From the NCBI GenBank assembly GCA_902594335.1, contig CACJLY010000003.1:62001-126000 (forward strand): a stretch of DNA of 64,000 bases, read 5' to 3'. Source of the stretch: an uncultured Pelagibacteraceae bacterium (GTDB lineage Bacteria; Pseudomonadota; Alphaproteobacteria; Pelagibacterales; Pelagibacteraceae). The translations under genes and the position numbers were made by a program. Below, piece by piece: positions 20,766 through 29,696 of this stretch. A model generated the notes under the pieces. It was given only the letters and a program-made list of their open reading frames with translations. It was not told the DNA's origin and searched no databases. Every line of letters begins with the position of its first letter. Within the stretch, counting starts at the first letter, position 1.

Positions 20766-20801
20766 AAAAACGGGGATTGTTTAAAAATCCCCGTTTTTTT
20801 T
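20766..20801 (+). terminator. rho-independent terminator or attenuator downstream of dctP
   Basis: AAAAACGGGGAT / ATCCCCGTTTTT inverted repeat (20766-20777 and 20787-20798) ending in a T-run. Confidence 0.85.
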
Positions 20802-20833
20802 ACAAATTTAATTTAAATAAATATACTTGTTAA

Positions 20834-21490
20834 ATGGTTGATAAAGACTCAGAACCAAAGGTTAAAGAAAATCTAGATATCACAGATGAGCTTATAGCCG
20901 AAAGAAGAACAAGTTTAAAAATGCCAGAGGATATGACTCCTTGGATGGCAAAAACAATAGAATTTATAGACTCAAAAATGTTGATTACTGGCAAGATATT
21001 TGCCTGGTTAACTATTTTCCTGATTTATGCAATGATCCATGAAGTTATTGGAAGGCATTTTTTTAATAGACCAACTTTATGGTCATTTGACATAAGTAGA
21101 ATGTTGGCAGGCGCATTATTTATGCTAGGAGCTGCATACACATTATCAAAAGGCATTCATATTAGAGCTGATTTTCTTTATCGAAATTGGTCAGTTAAAA
21201 ATCAAGCAAGAGTAGATTTATTTTTATATTTAATATTTTTTATTCCAGGTTTTTTAATCTTCTTCTTTGTAAGCTTTGATTATGCCTATACTTCAATTTG
21301 TGGAAGATCAAATTTAGAAGAATGCTTAGGTGGTAAAGTTAGAATTCAAAGAGCCATGGATACAACATGGATGCCTATTATGTGGCCTTTGAAAAGTTGT
21401 ATGCCAATTGGTGCATTTTTACTTTTAGTACAAGGCGTATCCGAAATTTTAAAAACTTATTATGCTTTTGTTAAAGGGAGATGGCCATAA
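20834..21490 (+). CDS. dctQ: TRAP transporter small permease (DctQ)
   Basis: Four-TM small protein between DctP and DctM. Confidence 0.85.
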   Translation: MVDKDSEPKVKENLDITDELIAERRTSLKMPEDMTPWMAKTIEFIDSKMLITGKIFAWLTIFLIYAMIHEVIGRHFFNRPTLWSFDISRMLAGALFMLGAAYTLSKGIHIRADFLYRNWSVKNQARVDLFLYLIFFIPGFLIFFFVSFDYAYTSICGRSNLEECLGGKVRIQRAMDTTWMPIMWPLKSCMPIGAFLLLVQGVSEILKTYYAFVKGRWP

Positions 21491-22821
21491 TGGATTTCTT
21501 TAGTCCAGAAATAATCGGAGCAATAATGATTGGTTGCATGTTATTTGCAATCTTTGTTGGGTTTCCAATTTCATTTACTTTAATATTTTTAGGCCTTGTT
21601 TTTGGATATTGGGGTTTTGGTAAATTAGTCTTTTACTTAATGACCTTGCAATTTAACATGATAATGACTGAGAATACACTCGCCGCTGTGCCACTCTTTA
21701 TCTTTATGGGAATATTAATGGAACAAGCAGGTCTAATGGAGAGATTATTTAATGCAGTTCAGTTAATGCTGTCTAAAACTAGAGGAGCTTTATTTTATGC
21801 GGTTATGTTTGTTTCAACTATTTTTGCAGCTGCAACAGGTATTGTTGGTGCATCTGTAACAATCTTAGGAATAATGGCCGGTAAAACCATGATAAGAACT
21901 GGTTATGATACAAGACTTTCAGCTGGCTTAATATGTGCCGGTGGAACTTTAGGAATTTTAATCCCACCAAGCATTATGTTAGTTGTAATGGGACCCGTTT
22001 TAGAAATTCCTGTTACAGATTTATTTGCTGCAGCAATAATGCCAGGAATTTTACTAGCATGTTTGTACGCTGCTTACACAACATTAAGATGCTATTTTAA
22101 TCCTAAACTTGGTCCTGTTTTGCCTGCAAACGAACAACCAACGAATATGGCAAAGGTTTGGTATGAATTTATTATGGGATTAATTCCCCCTGCAGGTTTA
22201 GTTTTTTTTGCACTAGGGAGTATTCTATTTGGTCTTGCTACTCCAACAGAAGGAGCTGGTATGGGAGCGTTTGGTGCTATATTACTTGCACTAGCATATA
22301 AAAAATTAACTCTGCCAGGTTTGAAAGATGCTCTTTTAAAAACTTTAGAGATTACAGCTTTAATAATGTTTTTAGTTGCTGCATCGAACTTTTTTGGAGC
22401 AGTATTCTCAAAATTAGGAACTCCATCTCTGTTAACTGATTTCCTTTTAAATTTAGAGGTAAATAGATATGTAATATTAGCAATTATAATGGCTGCTATT
22501 TTTTTATTAGGATGGCCTTTAGAGTGGGTACCAATAGTTTTGATAGTATTACCAATTGTATTACCTTTAGTAATAGAGTTAGGGTTTAATCTTACATGGT
22601 TTGCAATATTAGTGGCCGTTAATCTCCAAACCGCCTGGCTTTCACCTCCTGTTGCATTATCTGCTTATTTCTTAAAAGGTGTAGTTCCAGAGTGGGATTT
22701 AAAAGATATTTATCTTGGCATGATGCAATTTATGGTTATCCAAGTAATTGGTTTAGTATTAATTATAATATTTCCAAAAATAGCATTATGGTTGCCTGGG
22801 GTAATGTACCCATCACCTTAG
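21481..22821 (+). CDS. dctM: TRAP transporter large permease (DctM)
   Basis: GFPISFTLIFLGLVFG, GILIPPSIMLVVMG, LFGLATPTEGAGMGAFGA; start may be 21490. Confidence 0.93.
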   Translation: MAIMDFFSPEIIGAIMIGCMLFAIFVGFPISFTLIFLGLVFGYWGFGKLVFYLMTLQFNMIMTENTLAAVPLFIFMGILMEQAGLMERLFNAVQLMLSKTRGALFYAVMFVSTIFAAATGIVGASVTILGIMAGKTMIRTGYDTRLSAGLICAGGTLGILIPPSIMLVVMGPVLEIPVTDLFAAAIMPGILLACLYAAYTTLRCYFNPKLGPVLPANEQPTNMAKVWYEFIMGLIPPAGLVFFALGSILFGLATPTEGAGMGAFGAILLALAYKKLTLPGLKDALLKTLEITALIMFLVAASNFFGAVFSKLGTPSLLTDFLLNLEVNRYVILAIIMAAIFLLGWPLEWVPIVLIVLPIVLPLVIELGFNLTWFAILVAVNLQTAWLSPPVALSAYFLKGVVPEWDLKDIYLGMMQFMVIQVIGLVLIIIFPKIALWLPGVMYPSP

Positions 22822-23711
22822 CTAGACTTATTTATTTGAGGTATAATAGTTCCAACTAGAATAATTGCTAAAGATATAAAAACCTTTGTTGAAATTGGAG
22901 AGTCGATTATTAACCAAGACATTGTTGCACCAATAGGGCCTGTTAAAGGATACATCAAACTAATTCTACCTACTGGAACTCTTCTAAGAGCAAAATTATA
23001 AAACAAATATGCTCCAAATGTTATACAAGATAAAGTTATAGCCGCTAAAACTGGAGGTGAAAAATTTAGATAATTTTTATATTCAAAACTTGAATTTGGC
23101 CAAATAACAAAAAGAACTAATAAAGATAGTATAGCACCAATAAAATATTGATAAGTATTAACTCCCAATTGATCAACCTTAGTTTGCATAAATCTTCTTC
23201 CCAAAACCTCATTTACGGAAACACAGATCATTCCTAAAAAAATTATTAAATCACCAATATAATTTCCTTGTCCTGATTTTGTTTGACTTGTAAGTAGAAT
23301 TAAAGTCCCGATAATTGTTATAAAGGCTCCAATAATTACTTTTATTTCAATTTTCTCTTTTAAAAAAAATCTTGCAACAAATGGTTGCCATATTGGCAAA
23401 GTACTAATTAAAGCAACTCCATTTACTGGTGAGGTTAGTAGTAGACCAATATGAAAACTTAGAGTAACTAGAAATGGATTTAATAAACCCATTAAGAAAG
23501 GAGTTAACCCAATTTTTCTGATTTTTAAATCTGCCCTCATAATTAAAGCAAAAATTAACATCAAACTAAATGCTAAGGAGAATCGTACTGCCATCAAATC
23601 CATTACATAAAATTCCTGTAATGCTAATTTTACAAACGGCGGACCTGACCCAAATCCTATTACTGCCACAAACATAGAAACGTAGCCAATATTATTTTTT
23701 AGAAAATTCAT
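22818..23711 (-). CDS. EamA/DMT family transporter
   Basis: Hydrophobic ~10 TM ORF with two EamA-like repeats (LISTLPIWQPFVARFFLKEKI; LMYPLTGPIGATMSWLI). Confidence 0.8.
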   Translation of the reverse strand: MNFLKNNIGYVSMFVAVIGFGSGPPFVKLALQEFYVMDLMAVRFSLAFSLMLIFALIMRADLKIRKIGLTPFLMGLLNPFLVTLSFHIGLLLTSPVNGVALISTLPIWQPFVARFFLKEKIEIKVIIGAFITIIGTLILLTSQTKSGQGNYIGDLIIFLGMICVSVNEVLGRRFMQTKVDQLGVNTYQYFIGAILSLLVLFVIWPNSSFEYKNYLNFSPPVLAAITLSCITFGAYLFYNFALRRVPVGRISLMYPLTGPIGATMSWLIIDSPISTKVFISLAIILVGTIIPQINKSS

Positions 23712-23776
23712 GAAATTACAAAATTATGGATATCACTATTATAGACATATATATATTTTAGTTTAAGGTTACATCA

Positions 23777-25228
23777 GTGAGTCAGAATATAGAATTAAAA
23801 AATTTTGAATTAGCCACTGTTAACCCAAGCAATAAAACATGGACATCAATCGATTTATTTTGCTTTTGGGCTAATAGTATCCAAACCATTGCAGGCTTTG
23901 CGTTAATAGCCTCTTTATATCTAATATATAATCTTAGTACTGTGCTGGTATTAACTTCTTCATTAGCCGCCTCTTTATTAGTTTATTTTTTTATTTCATT
24001 GATTGGCAAACCATCACAGAAGCACGGATTACCTTTTCCCGTTATGCTTAGAATGTCTATGGGATTAAATGGAGCCAAATTTTTAAGTCTTTTAAGATCT
24101 GTTATTGGTGTTTTTATGTTTGGTATTCAAACATTTTTCATATCAAAATCAATTACATATTTAATTAGAATTTTTATTTACTATAACTTAGATAGTCAAA
24201 TTCTAGATGGTCAAGTTTTTTTAGCTTTTTTTCTAGGGTTAAATATTATCGACTGGGTTTCATTAATATTAACTTTTGTTATTCAATATTTTTTATTTAC
24301 AAATGGACAAAGGTTTAATCAAAGATTTTTACAGTTTTCAGCCATTTTCGTATATTTTGGTTTATTTATTTTTTTTTTAATTTTAACTTCTGAAAATCAC
24401 ACACAAATTTTTCAGTCTCTTAAATCAAATACAACAGACGGAAATTTTTTTTCAAGATCTAACATTTTGCCTTTTGTAGTTTTAACGGGTACAATCTTTT
24501 CTTACTTCTCCATTGTGTTGTTGAATTTTGGAGATTTTTCTAGATACGTCAAAACAGAAAAAGATCTAAAATTGGGAAATCTAAATCTTTTTCTAAATAT
24601 GATTTTGTTTTCATTTTTAGCAACATCTATAGTTGTTGGAGTTGATGTAGTTTTAAATCAAAAGCTTATTGTTGTTGATCAAATACTCACTAAACCAATG
24701 GATATTATTGGAAAATTCGACAATACTGGCCTGACTGTTTTTGTTCTAATTTTTATAATTTTCTCATCTCTATCTACTAATTTAATTTCTAATTATGTGC
24801 CTACACAAAATAGTATAATAAATTTTATTCCTAATAATTTAGACCTCAAAACTTCTGGAGTATTAATTTTAATAATTGGTTTTATTACTGGAGGTTTGTG
24901 GCCTGCCATTTTAAGTCAAATAGGCGTAATAAATATTATCGATAGCCTTGCGGCATTTTTTGGTCCAATCTTTGCAATAATAATTGCTGATTACTATTTG
25001 GTGAAAAAAGGGAGAGTAAATCACAAAGATCTATTTTTTTTGAGGGATGGAAATGAATATATGTACGCAAATGGTTGGAACTATAAAGCTCTGTATTCAC
25101 TTGTTATAGGTTTTATTTTCTCATTTTCATTATTATGGAATATCAATTTCTCAGATATAAAATCATTTTCTTGGATATTAGGATTTGTCGTATCGTTTTT
25201 TATATATTATCTTCTAGCTAAAAAATAA
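23777..25228 (+). CDS. NCS1 family (cytosine/purine/uracil/allantoin-type) permease
   Basis: NPSNKTWTSIDLFCFWANSIQ..., KHGLPFPVMLRMSMGLNGAKF, LLNFGDFSRYVKT; GTG start. Confidence 0.85.
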   Translation: MSQNIELKNFELATVNPSNKTWTSIDLFCFWANSIQTIAGFALIASLYLIYNLSTVLVLTSSLAASLLVYFFISLIGKPSQKHGLPFPVMLRMSMGLNGAKFLSLLRSVIGVFMFGIQTFFISKSITYLIRIFIYYNLDSQILDGQVFLAFFLGLNIIDWVSLILTFVIQYFLFTNGQRFNQRFLQFSAIFVYFGLFIFFLILTSENHTQIFQSLKSNTTDGNFFSRSNILPFVVLTGTIFSYFSIVLLNFGDFSRYVKTEKDLKLGNLNLFLNMILFSFLATSIVVGVDVVLNQKLIVVDQILTKPMDIIGKFDNTGLTVFVLIFIIFSSLSTNLISNYVPTQNSIINFIPNNLDLKTSGVLILIIGFITGGLWPAILSQIGVINIIDSLAAFFGPIFAIIIADYYLVKKGRVNHKDLFFLRDGNEYMYANGWNYKALYSLVIGFIFSFSLLWNINFSDIKSFSWILGFVVSFFIYYLLAKK

Positions 25229-25230
25229 TT

Positions 25231-26235
25231 ATGAAAGCTTTAGTTTATACCGGTGTTGAAGAATTGGTTTATAGAGAAGAAAAAGATCCTGTAGAGACAA
25301 GTGGAGAAAGTATATTAAAAGTGCATGCCTCAGGGATATGTGGATCTGATATGCACGCGTATCATGGAAAAGATGAAAGAAGGATTCCACCATTAATAAT
25401 TGGTCACGAAGTGAGTGGAGTAATACAAAACGGCAAATTCCAAGGAAAAAATGTTGTATTAAATCCCTTAATAACATGTGGAAAGTGTGAATATTGCACA
25501 AGTGGGCGAGAACATCTATGTCCACACAGAGTTCTTCTTGGAATGAACAGACCTTACGAGAGACAAGGAGTTTTTGCAGAATTGGTTTCTTCTCCTAATC
25601 AAAATATTTATGAGGTGCCAGATCATTTAGATCTTAATGAAGCGGCTATAGCTGAACCAACTGCAGTCTCACTACACGCTGTACTTATGGGAGAAAATTC
25701 ACTTAAAAAACCTCTTTCTGAGTGCAGAACTTTAGTTCAGGGTGCCGGAGCAATTGGATTATTGTGTTCTCTAATATTATCTAAAATTAAGGGAAATAAA
25801 AATATCATTATGTCCGACCCGAATAATCTAAGACTAAGCGAATGTGCAAAATATTTTGATGGTAAGTTTGTTAACCCTTCAGACAAAGAAGTAGAAAATG
25901 ACAGCTTCGATGTTGTATTTGATACAGTTGGTTTAGAAGTTTCAAGACAACAAGCTATATCGGTTATTAAACCTGGAGGTACAATAATTCATATTGGATT
26001 AACCCAACCAGCAGGTCAGTTTAATTTTAGAAAAGCAACTCTTCAAGAAGTAACTTTCATTGGTACATATTGTTATACTAATAAAGATTTTGAACAAACA
26101 ATAAAAATTTTAGCTGACAGAAAAATTGGTAAATTAGATTGGATAGAATACAGGGAATTAAAGAAAGGCGCAGAGGCCTTTAAACAAATTCATGACGGAA
26201 CATGTTCCTCGCCAAAAATTGTTCTTTTACCTTAA
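25231..26235 (+). CDS. zinc-dependent alcohol dehydrogenase (MDR family)
   Basis: GICGSDMHAYHG, GHEVSG, CGKCEYCTSGREHLC structural zinc. Confidence 0.92.
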   Translation: MKALVYTGVEELVYREEKDPVETSGESILKVHASGICGSDMHAYHGKDERRIPPLIIGHEVSGVIQNGKFQGKNVVLNPLITCGKCEYCTSGREHLCPHRVLLGMNRPYERQGVFAELVSSPNQNIYEVPDHLDLNEAAIAEPTAVSLHAVLMGENSLKKPLSECRTLVQGAGAIGLLCSLILSKIKGNKNIIMSDPNNLRLSECAKYFDGKFVNPSDKEVENDSFDVVFDTVGLEVSRQQAISVIKPGGTIIHIGLTQPAGQFNFRKATLQEVTFIGTYCYTNKDFEQTIKILADRKIGKLDWIEYRELKKGAEAFKQIHDGTCSSPKIVLLP

Positions 26236-26280
26236 AGGTAAATTTTAATTTATAGTTGATAATTAAAAATATTTAATTAT

Positions 26281-26943
26281 ATGAAACGTGTGATTACAAA
26301 ATTTATCAAAATAATAGCAATTTATTTTTTATTTATATCCCCAGTTTTTGCCGAAAAACTATTGGTTTTCAATTTTACTGAGGAGGAATTAAATTCATTA
26401 GATGTAAGAAAAGTAAGAGGAGCTGATGCAAAAACATTATATTCTATTGGAAAAAATGAGAACGGAAATTACCTAAAAGCAGTAGCGGAAAATGCAGCAT
26501 CAGGAATAGGTAAAGAAATAAAAATTAATTTAGACAAAACCCCATTTATAAATATTACTTGGAAGATTGAAAAGGATCTTAAAGGTATTAGAGAGAATAC
26601 AAAAAAAGGTCATGATTTTGCTGCTAGAGTATTTGTAATCAAAAAAACTGGTGCAACCCCACTATCAAATAGAGCTATTAATTATGTTTTTTCAAGCAAT
26701 TCTAATGTAGGTAAGACATGGCCCAGCCCTTATACAAAAAAATCTGTTGATCGTGTCTTGGCTTCAACAAAGTCAAATTTAAATGAATGGGTTACAGTAA
26801 AAGCTAATGTTAAGGAAGACTTTAAAAAATTTCATGATTTAGAAGTTAAAGAGCTTTCTGGAATTGCAATTATGGCAGATACTGATAATTCAAAACTAAC
26901 AGCAGTTAGTTATTACCAAAATATTTTTTTTTCCTCTGAGTAA
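26281..26943 (+). CDS. DUF3047-like secreted protein
   Basis: Signal peptide; ITWKIEKD, AARVFVIKK, INYVFSS, ELSGIAIMADTDNSK pattern of DUF3047. Confidence 0.7.
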   Translation: MKRVITKFIKIIAIYFLFISPVFAEKLLVFNFTEEELNSLDVRKVRGADAKTLYSIGKNENGNYLKAVAENAASGIGKEIKINLDKTPFINITWKIEKDLKGIRENTKKGHDFAARVFVIKKTGATPLSNRAINYVFSSNSNVGKTWPSPYTKKSVDRVLASTKSNLNEWVTVKANVKEDFKKFHDLEVKELSGIAIMADTDNSKLTAVSYYQNIFFSSE

Positions 26944-26947
26944 AAGT

Positions 26948-27085
26948 TTAATTAAGATACTTTTTTAAACCAAAACTTAATAAAGATAGTATTATTGCAG
27001 CCAAAACATCAAGGATTGGAGCAGCTTCAGGATAACCAAAGTTCCATAATATTACTCCAATTAACCAAACTATATATATTTTCAT
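26948..27085 (-). CDS. small membrane protein, 45 aa (MKIYIVWLIGVILWNFGYPEAAPILDVLAAIILSLLSFGLKKYLN)
   Basis: Read manually on the minus strand; two hydrophobic helices and basic C-terminus; not in the ORF track (below size cutoff). Confidence 0.6.
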   Translation of the reverse strand: MKIYIVWLIGVILWNFGYPEAAPILDVLAAIILSLLSFGLKKYLN

Positions 27086-27138
27086 ATCGTATTAATCATT
27101 AGTATAAAAAATATTTTCATTTTGATATCATTATTTTT

Positions 27139-27533
27139 ATGAAAAAATTTAAATCAAGTTTTAAAGTCTATTATGAAGACACGGATGCTGGTGGAGTAGT
27201 TTATTACGCAAATTATTTAAAATTTATCGAGCGTGCTAGAACTGATGCTATGGCCTCTGTAGATTTTACGAATTCTAACTTGAGAGAAATTATGGAATAT
27301 ATATAATTGTTAAATCTTGTAATTTAAATTTTATAAAACCCTCAAGGCTAGAGGATAAACTTGATATTTTTTCTGAAATTGTAGAAGTAAAGAATGTATC
27401 AATTAAAATGAAGCAAGATATTTATGTAAAAGATAATTTAATTTTTACTGCAGATGTTCATTTAGCTACAATTAATAAAGAGGGCAAACCAACCAAAATG
27501 CCTCAAAAACTCAAAGAACAATTGACTAAATAG
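27139..27533 (+). pseudogene. ybgC: YbgC-like acyl-CoA thioesterase (4HBT), frameshifted
   Basis: Frame 1 [38 protein letters not shown]... stops at 27304-27306; homology resumes in another frame as [31 protein letters not shown]...KEQLTK* ending 27533. Confidence 0.85.
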
Positions 27534-28200
27534 TATTTTTTACTTTAATAAATAAATTAGTCATTTTATTTACATTAATCCTGCCTGTATTTACATTTCT
27601 TGGACTTGGATGATAAGAACCAACCAATAAAATATTATTTGGGAGTTTAAAGAATTTACTATGCCCAAATTTAATATTTGAATCAATTCTGTAATGTTTT
27701 TTGTAAAATTGTATACAAGCATCAAAAGCTATTTTACCAAGTGCAACAACAATCTTTAAATTTTCTAAATATTCAATTTCTTTATTAAAATATTTAAAGC
27801 AAGTGTTTAGCTCTTTTTTTGTTGGTTTATCTCCAGGCGGAACACATTTTAAAGCAGTAGTTATAAATATATCTCTCAATTTAAGTCCGTCATTTCTGTG
27901 ATCCGAATTTGGCTGGTTAGATAATTTTGCCTTATAAAGACATTTGTATAAAAAATCAGACGATCTATCTCCTGTAAAAACTCTACCGGTTCTATTGCCA
28001 CCGTGTGCAGCTGGCGCCAAACCAACAAATAATATTCTAGCTTTTGGGTCACCAAACCCTGTTATTGGTTTTCCCCAATATTTTTCATTTATGTATTGTT
28101 TTCTTTTTTCTTTAGCTATCTTTTTTCTAAAACTCACCAACCTAGGGCATTTTTTGCATCTCACTATCAGATTTTCAAGTTTTTCAAAATCATTAGTCAT
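27526..28200 (-). CDS. uracil-DNA glycosylase, family 5 (UDGb-type)
   Basis: CKKCPRL, ILFVGLAPAAHGGNRTGRVFTGDRSSDFL, VGSYHPSPRNVNTGR. Confidence 0.9.
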   Translation of the reverse strand: MTNDFEKLENLIVRCKKCPRLVSFRKKIAKEKRKQYINEKYWGKPITGFGDPKARILFVGLAPAAHGGNRTGRVFTGDRSSDFLYKCLYKAKLSNQPNSDHRNDGLKLRDIFITTALKCVPPGDKPTKKELNTCFKYFNKEIEYLENLKIVVALGKIAFDACIQFYKKHYRIDSNIKFGHSKFFKLPNNILLVGSYHPSPRNVNTGRINVNKMTNLFIKVKNTI

Positions 28201-28250
28201 AATTATTAATTTTTTAATCTCTTTGTCTTATACTATAATTAACTTAAATT

Positions 28251-29105
28251 ATGAATGTTGGTTTTATTGGTGTTGGCTATATGGGTTATGGGATAGCCAA
28301 AAATATTTTAATAAATGGAAATAACCTATTTGTTATTGCAAACAAAAAAAGGGCACCGATAGATAAGATTGTAAGTGATGGTGCTATTGAGGTAAAATCT
28401 TACAATGAATTGTGTGAAAAAAATTTAGATGCATTATTTCTTTGTGTTACTAATACTCCAATCGCTCTAAGTATTGCTGAAAAAGTCTCAACTTTACTAA
28501 AAGATAATACATTAATTATTGATGTTACAACACATAACCAAAATGGATCTATTCAAATGGAACAGATTTTTTTAAAACAAAAAATTAACTACATTGAATG
28601 CCCTGTTATGGGCGGTCCCGTTCAAGCAGAAGAAGGTGTTTGTGGAGGTATTGTTGGGGCATCAGATGAAAATTTTAAAAAATCTGAAGTTTATTTAAAA
28701 ACTTTTTGTAAAGATTATTTCCATTTTGGAGAAGTGGGTAAAGGAGCAAAGTCAAAGTTACTAAATAATTTTTTGTCACTCGGTACCGCAACAAATGTAA
28801 TTGAATTCATCAAGAGTGCAAAAAAATTAGATATTGATTTAGAAAAACTTTTTGCAGTAGCAAAATTAGGATCTGGAAACTCAACAGCTTTAAATAGAAT
28901 TTTTGATAATGTGCTTAAAGACGATTATACTGGATTTAAATTTTCAACTTCCAATACTTTAAAAGATCTTACTTATATCCATGAAATGCTAAAAGATTTA
29001 GGTAATGCAGAAAAATTAGCTGATATAAAAAAATCTTTTTACAAAAAAGCAGTAGAAGACGGTAATGGAGATTTATTCATAAGTGAACTAATACAAAAAG
29101 ATTAA
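28251..29105 (+). CDS. NAD(P)-dependent beta-hydroxyacid (3-hydroxyisobutyrate) dehydrogenase
   Basis: FIGVGYMGYGIAKNIL, ECPVMGGPVQAEEGVCGGIVG, GAKSKLLNNFLS. Confidence 0.85.
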   Translation: MNVGFIGVGYMGYGIAKNILINGNNLFVIANKKRAPIDKIVSDGAIEVKSYNELCEKNLDALFLCVTNTPIALSIAEKVSTLLKDNTLIIDVTTHNQNGSIQMEQIFLKQKINYIECPVMGGPVQAEEGVCGGIVGASDENFKKSEVYLKTFCKDYFHFGEVGKGAKSKLLNNFLSLGTATNVIEFIKSAKKLDIDLEKLFAVAKLGSGNSTALNRIFDNVLKDDYTGFKFSTSNTLKDLTYIHEMLKDLGNAEKLADIKKSFYKKAVEDGNGDLFISELIQKD

Positions 29106-29276
29106 TTATTCCTTTTTTTTATCAGCAAATACAATAGCTATAAGCAATAATGCTGTCCAAAACATCGCCGCTAAACTTTTTACAGCACTCGTTTCAGCAC
29201 CCCACAAATCAAAAAAAAATGCTCCAATCAGAATTCCAATTATATAAATTATTACTACTAATCTAGTTTGAGTCAT
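29106..29276 (-). CDS. small membrane protein, 56 aa (MTQTRLVVIIYIIGILIGAFFFDLWGAETSAVKSLAAMFWTALLLIAIVFADKKKE)
   Basis: Read manually; overlaps the 3' end of the DUF1289 gene by 14 nt on the same strand; two predicted TM helices; below ORF track cutoff. Confidence 0.65.
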   Translation of the reverse strand: MTQTRLVVIIYIIGILIGAFFFDLWGAETSAVKSLAAMFWTALLLIAIVFADKKKE

Positions 29277-29520
29277 TTAGTTGCTTCTTTTTAAATAACG
29301 ACATTCCATTATTTTTTTTATGTTCATAAGATTCTTTGAAACTTTCTAGCTGCCATCCTTGCATTCTCTTCTGAATATCTTCTAAATTTTGTTTTTTCCA
29401 CTCATCTTTGGTATTCTGGTCTTTCCAAATCTTCTTTTCATCATTATTTCTTCCACAGCCATAACAGTATCCAGTTACAGGATCCATTTTGCAAATGCTT
29501 ATACAGGGTGAAACTATCAT
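29263..29520 (-). CDS. DUF1289 domain protein
   Basis: SPCISICKMDPVTGYCYGCGRNNDEKKIW cysteine pattern of DUF1289. Confidence 0.88.
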   Translation of the reverse strand: MIVSPCISICKMDPVTGYCYGCGRNNDEKKIWKDQNTKDEWKKQNLEDIQKRMQGWQLESFKESYEHKKNNGMSLFKKKQLNDSN

Positions 29521-29601
29521 TTTTTTATATATTTATATCCTTTTACACTATTATTCTGATTGGACAAATTAGATCAATACTATATAAAACAGCATAAATT
29601 T

Positions 29602-29686
29602 GGGCGAGTGGCGGAATTGGTAGACGCGTTGGTCTTAGGAACCAATAGTGCAAGCTGTGAAGGTTCGAGTCCTTTCTCGCCTACCA
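29602..29686 (+). tRNA. tRNA-Leu (anticodon TAG)
   Basis: Acceptor GGGCGAG/CTCGCCT, anticodon loop CTTAGGA, GGTTCGAGTCC T-arm, encoded CCA; long variable arm. Confidence 0.95.
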
Positions 29687-29696
29687 TAAATAGATT

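Noticed and set aside
26227-26241. Palindrome TTACCTTAAAGGTAA at the end of the Zn-ADH gene
   Set aside because: Only 5-bp stem with small loop and no clean T-run; too weak to call as terminator or operator
29561-29586. Possible promoter (TGGACA...TATATA) upstream of tRNA-Leu
   Set aside because: Spacing is shorter than usual and the region is AT-rich, so chance matches are likely
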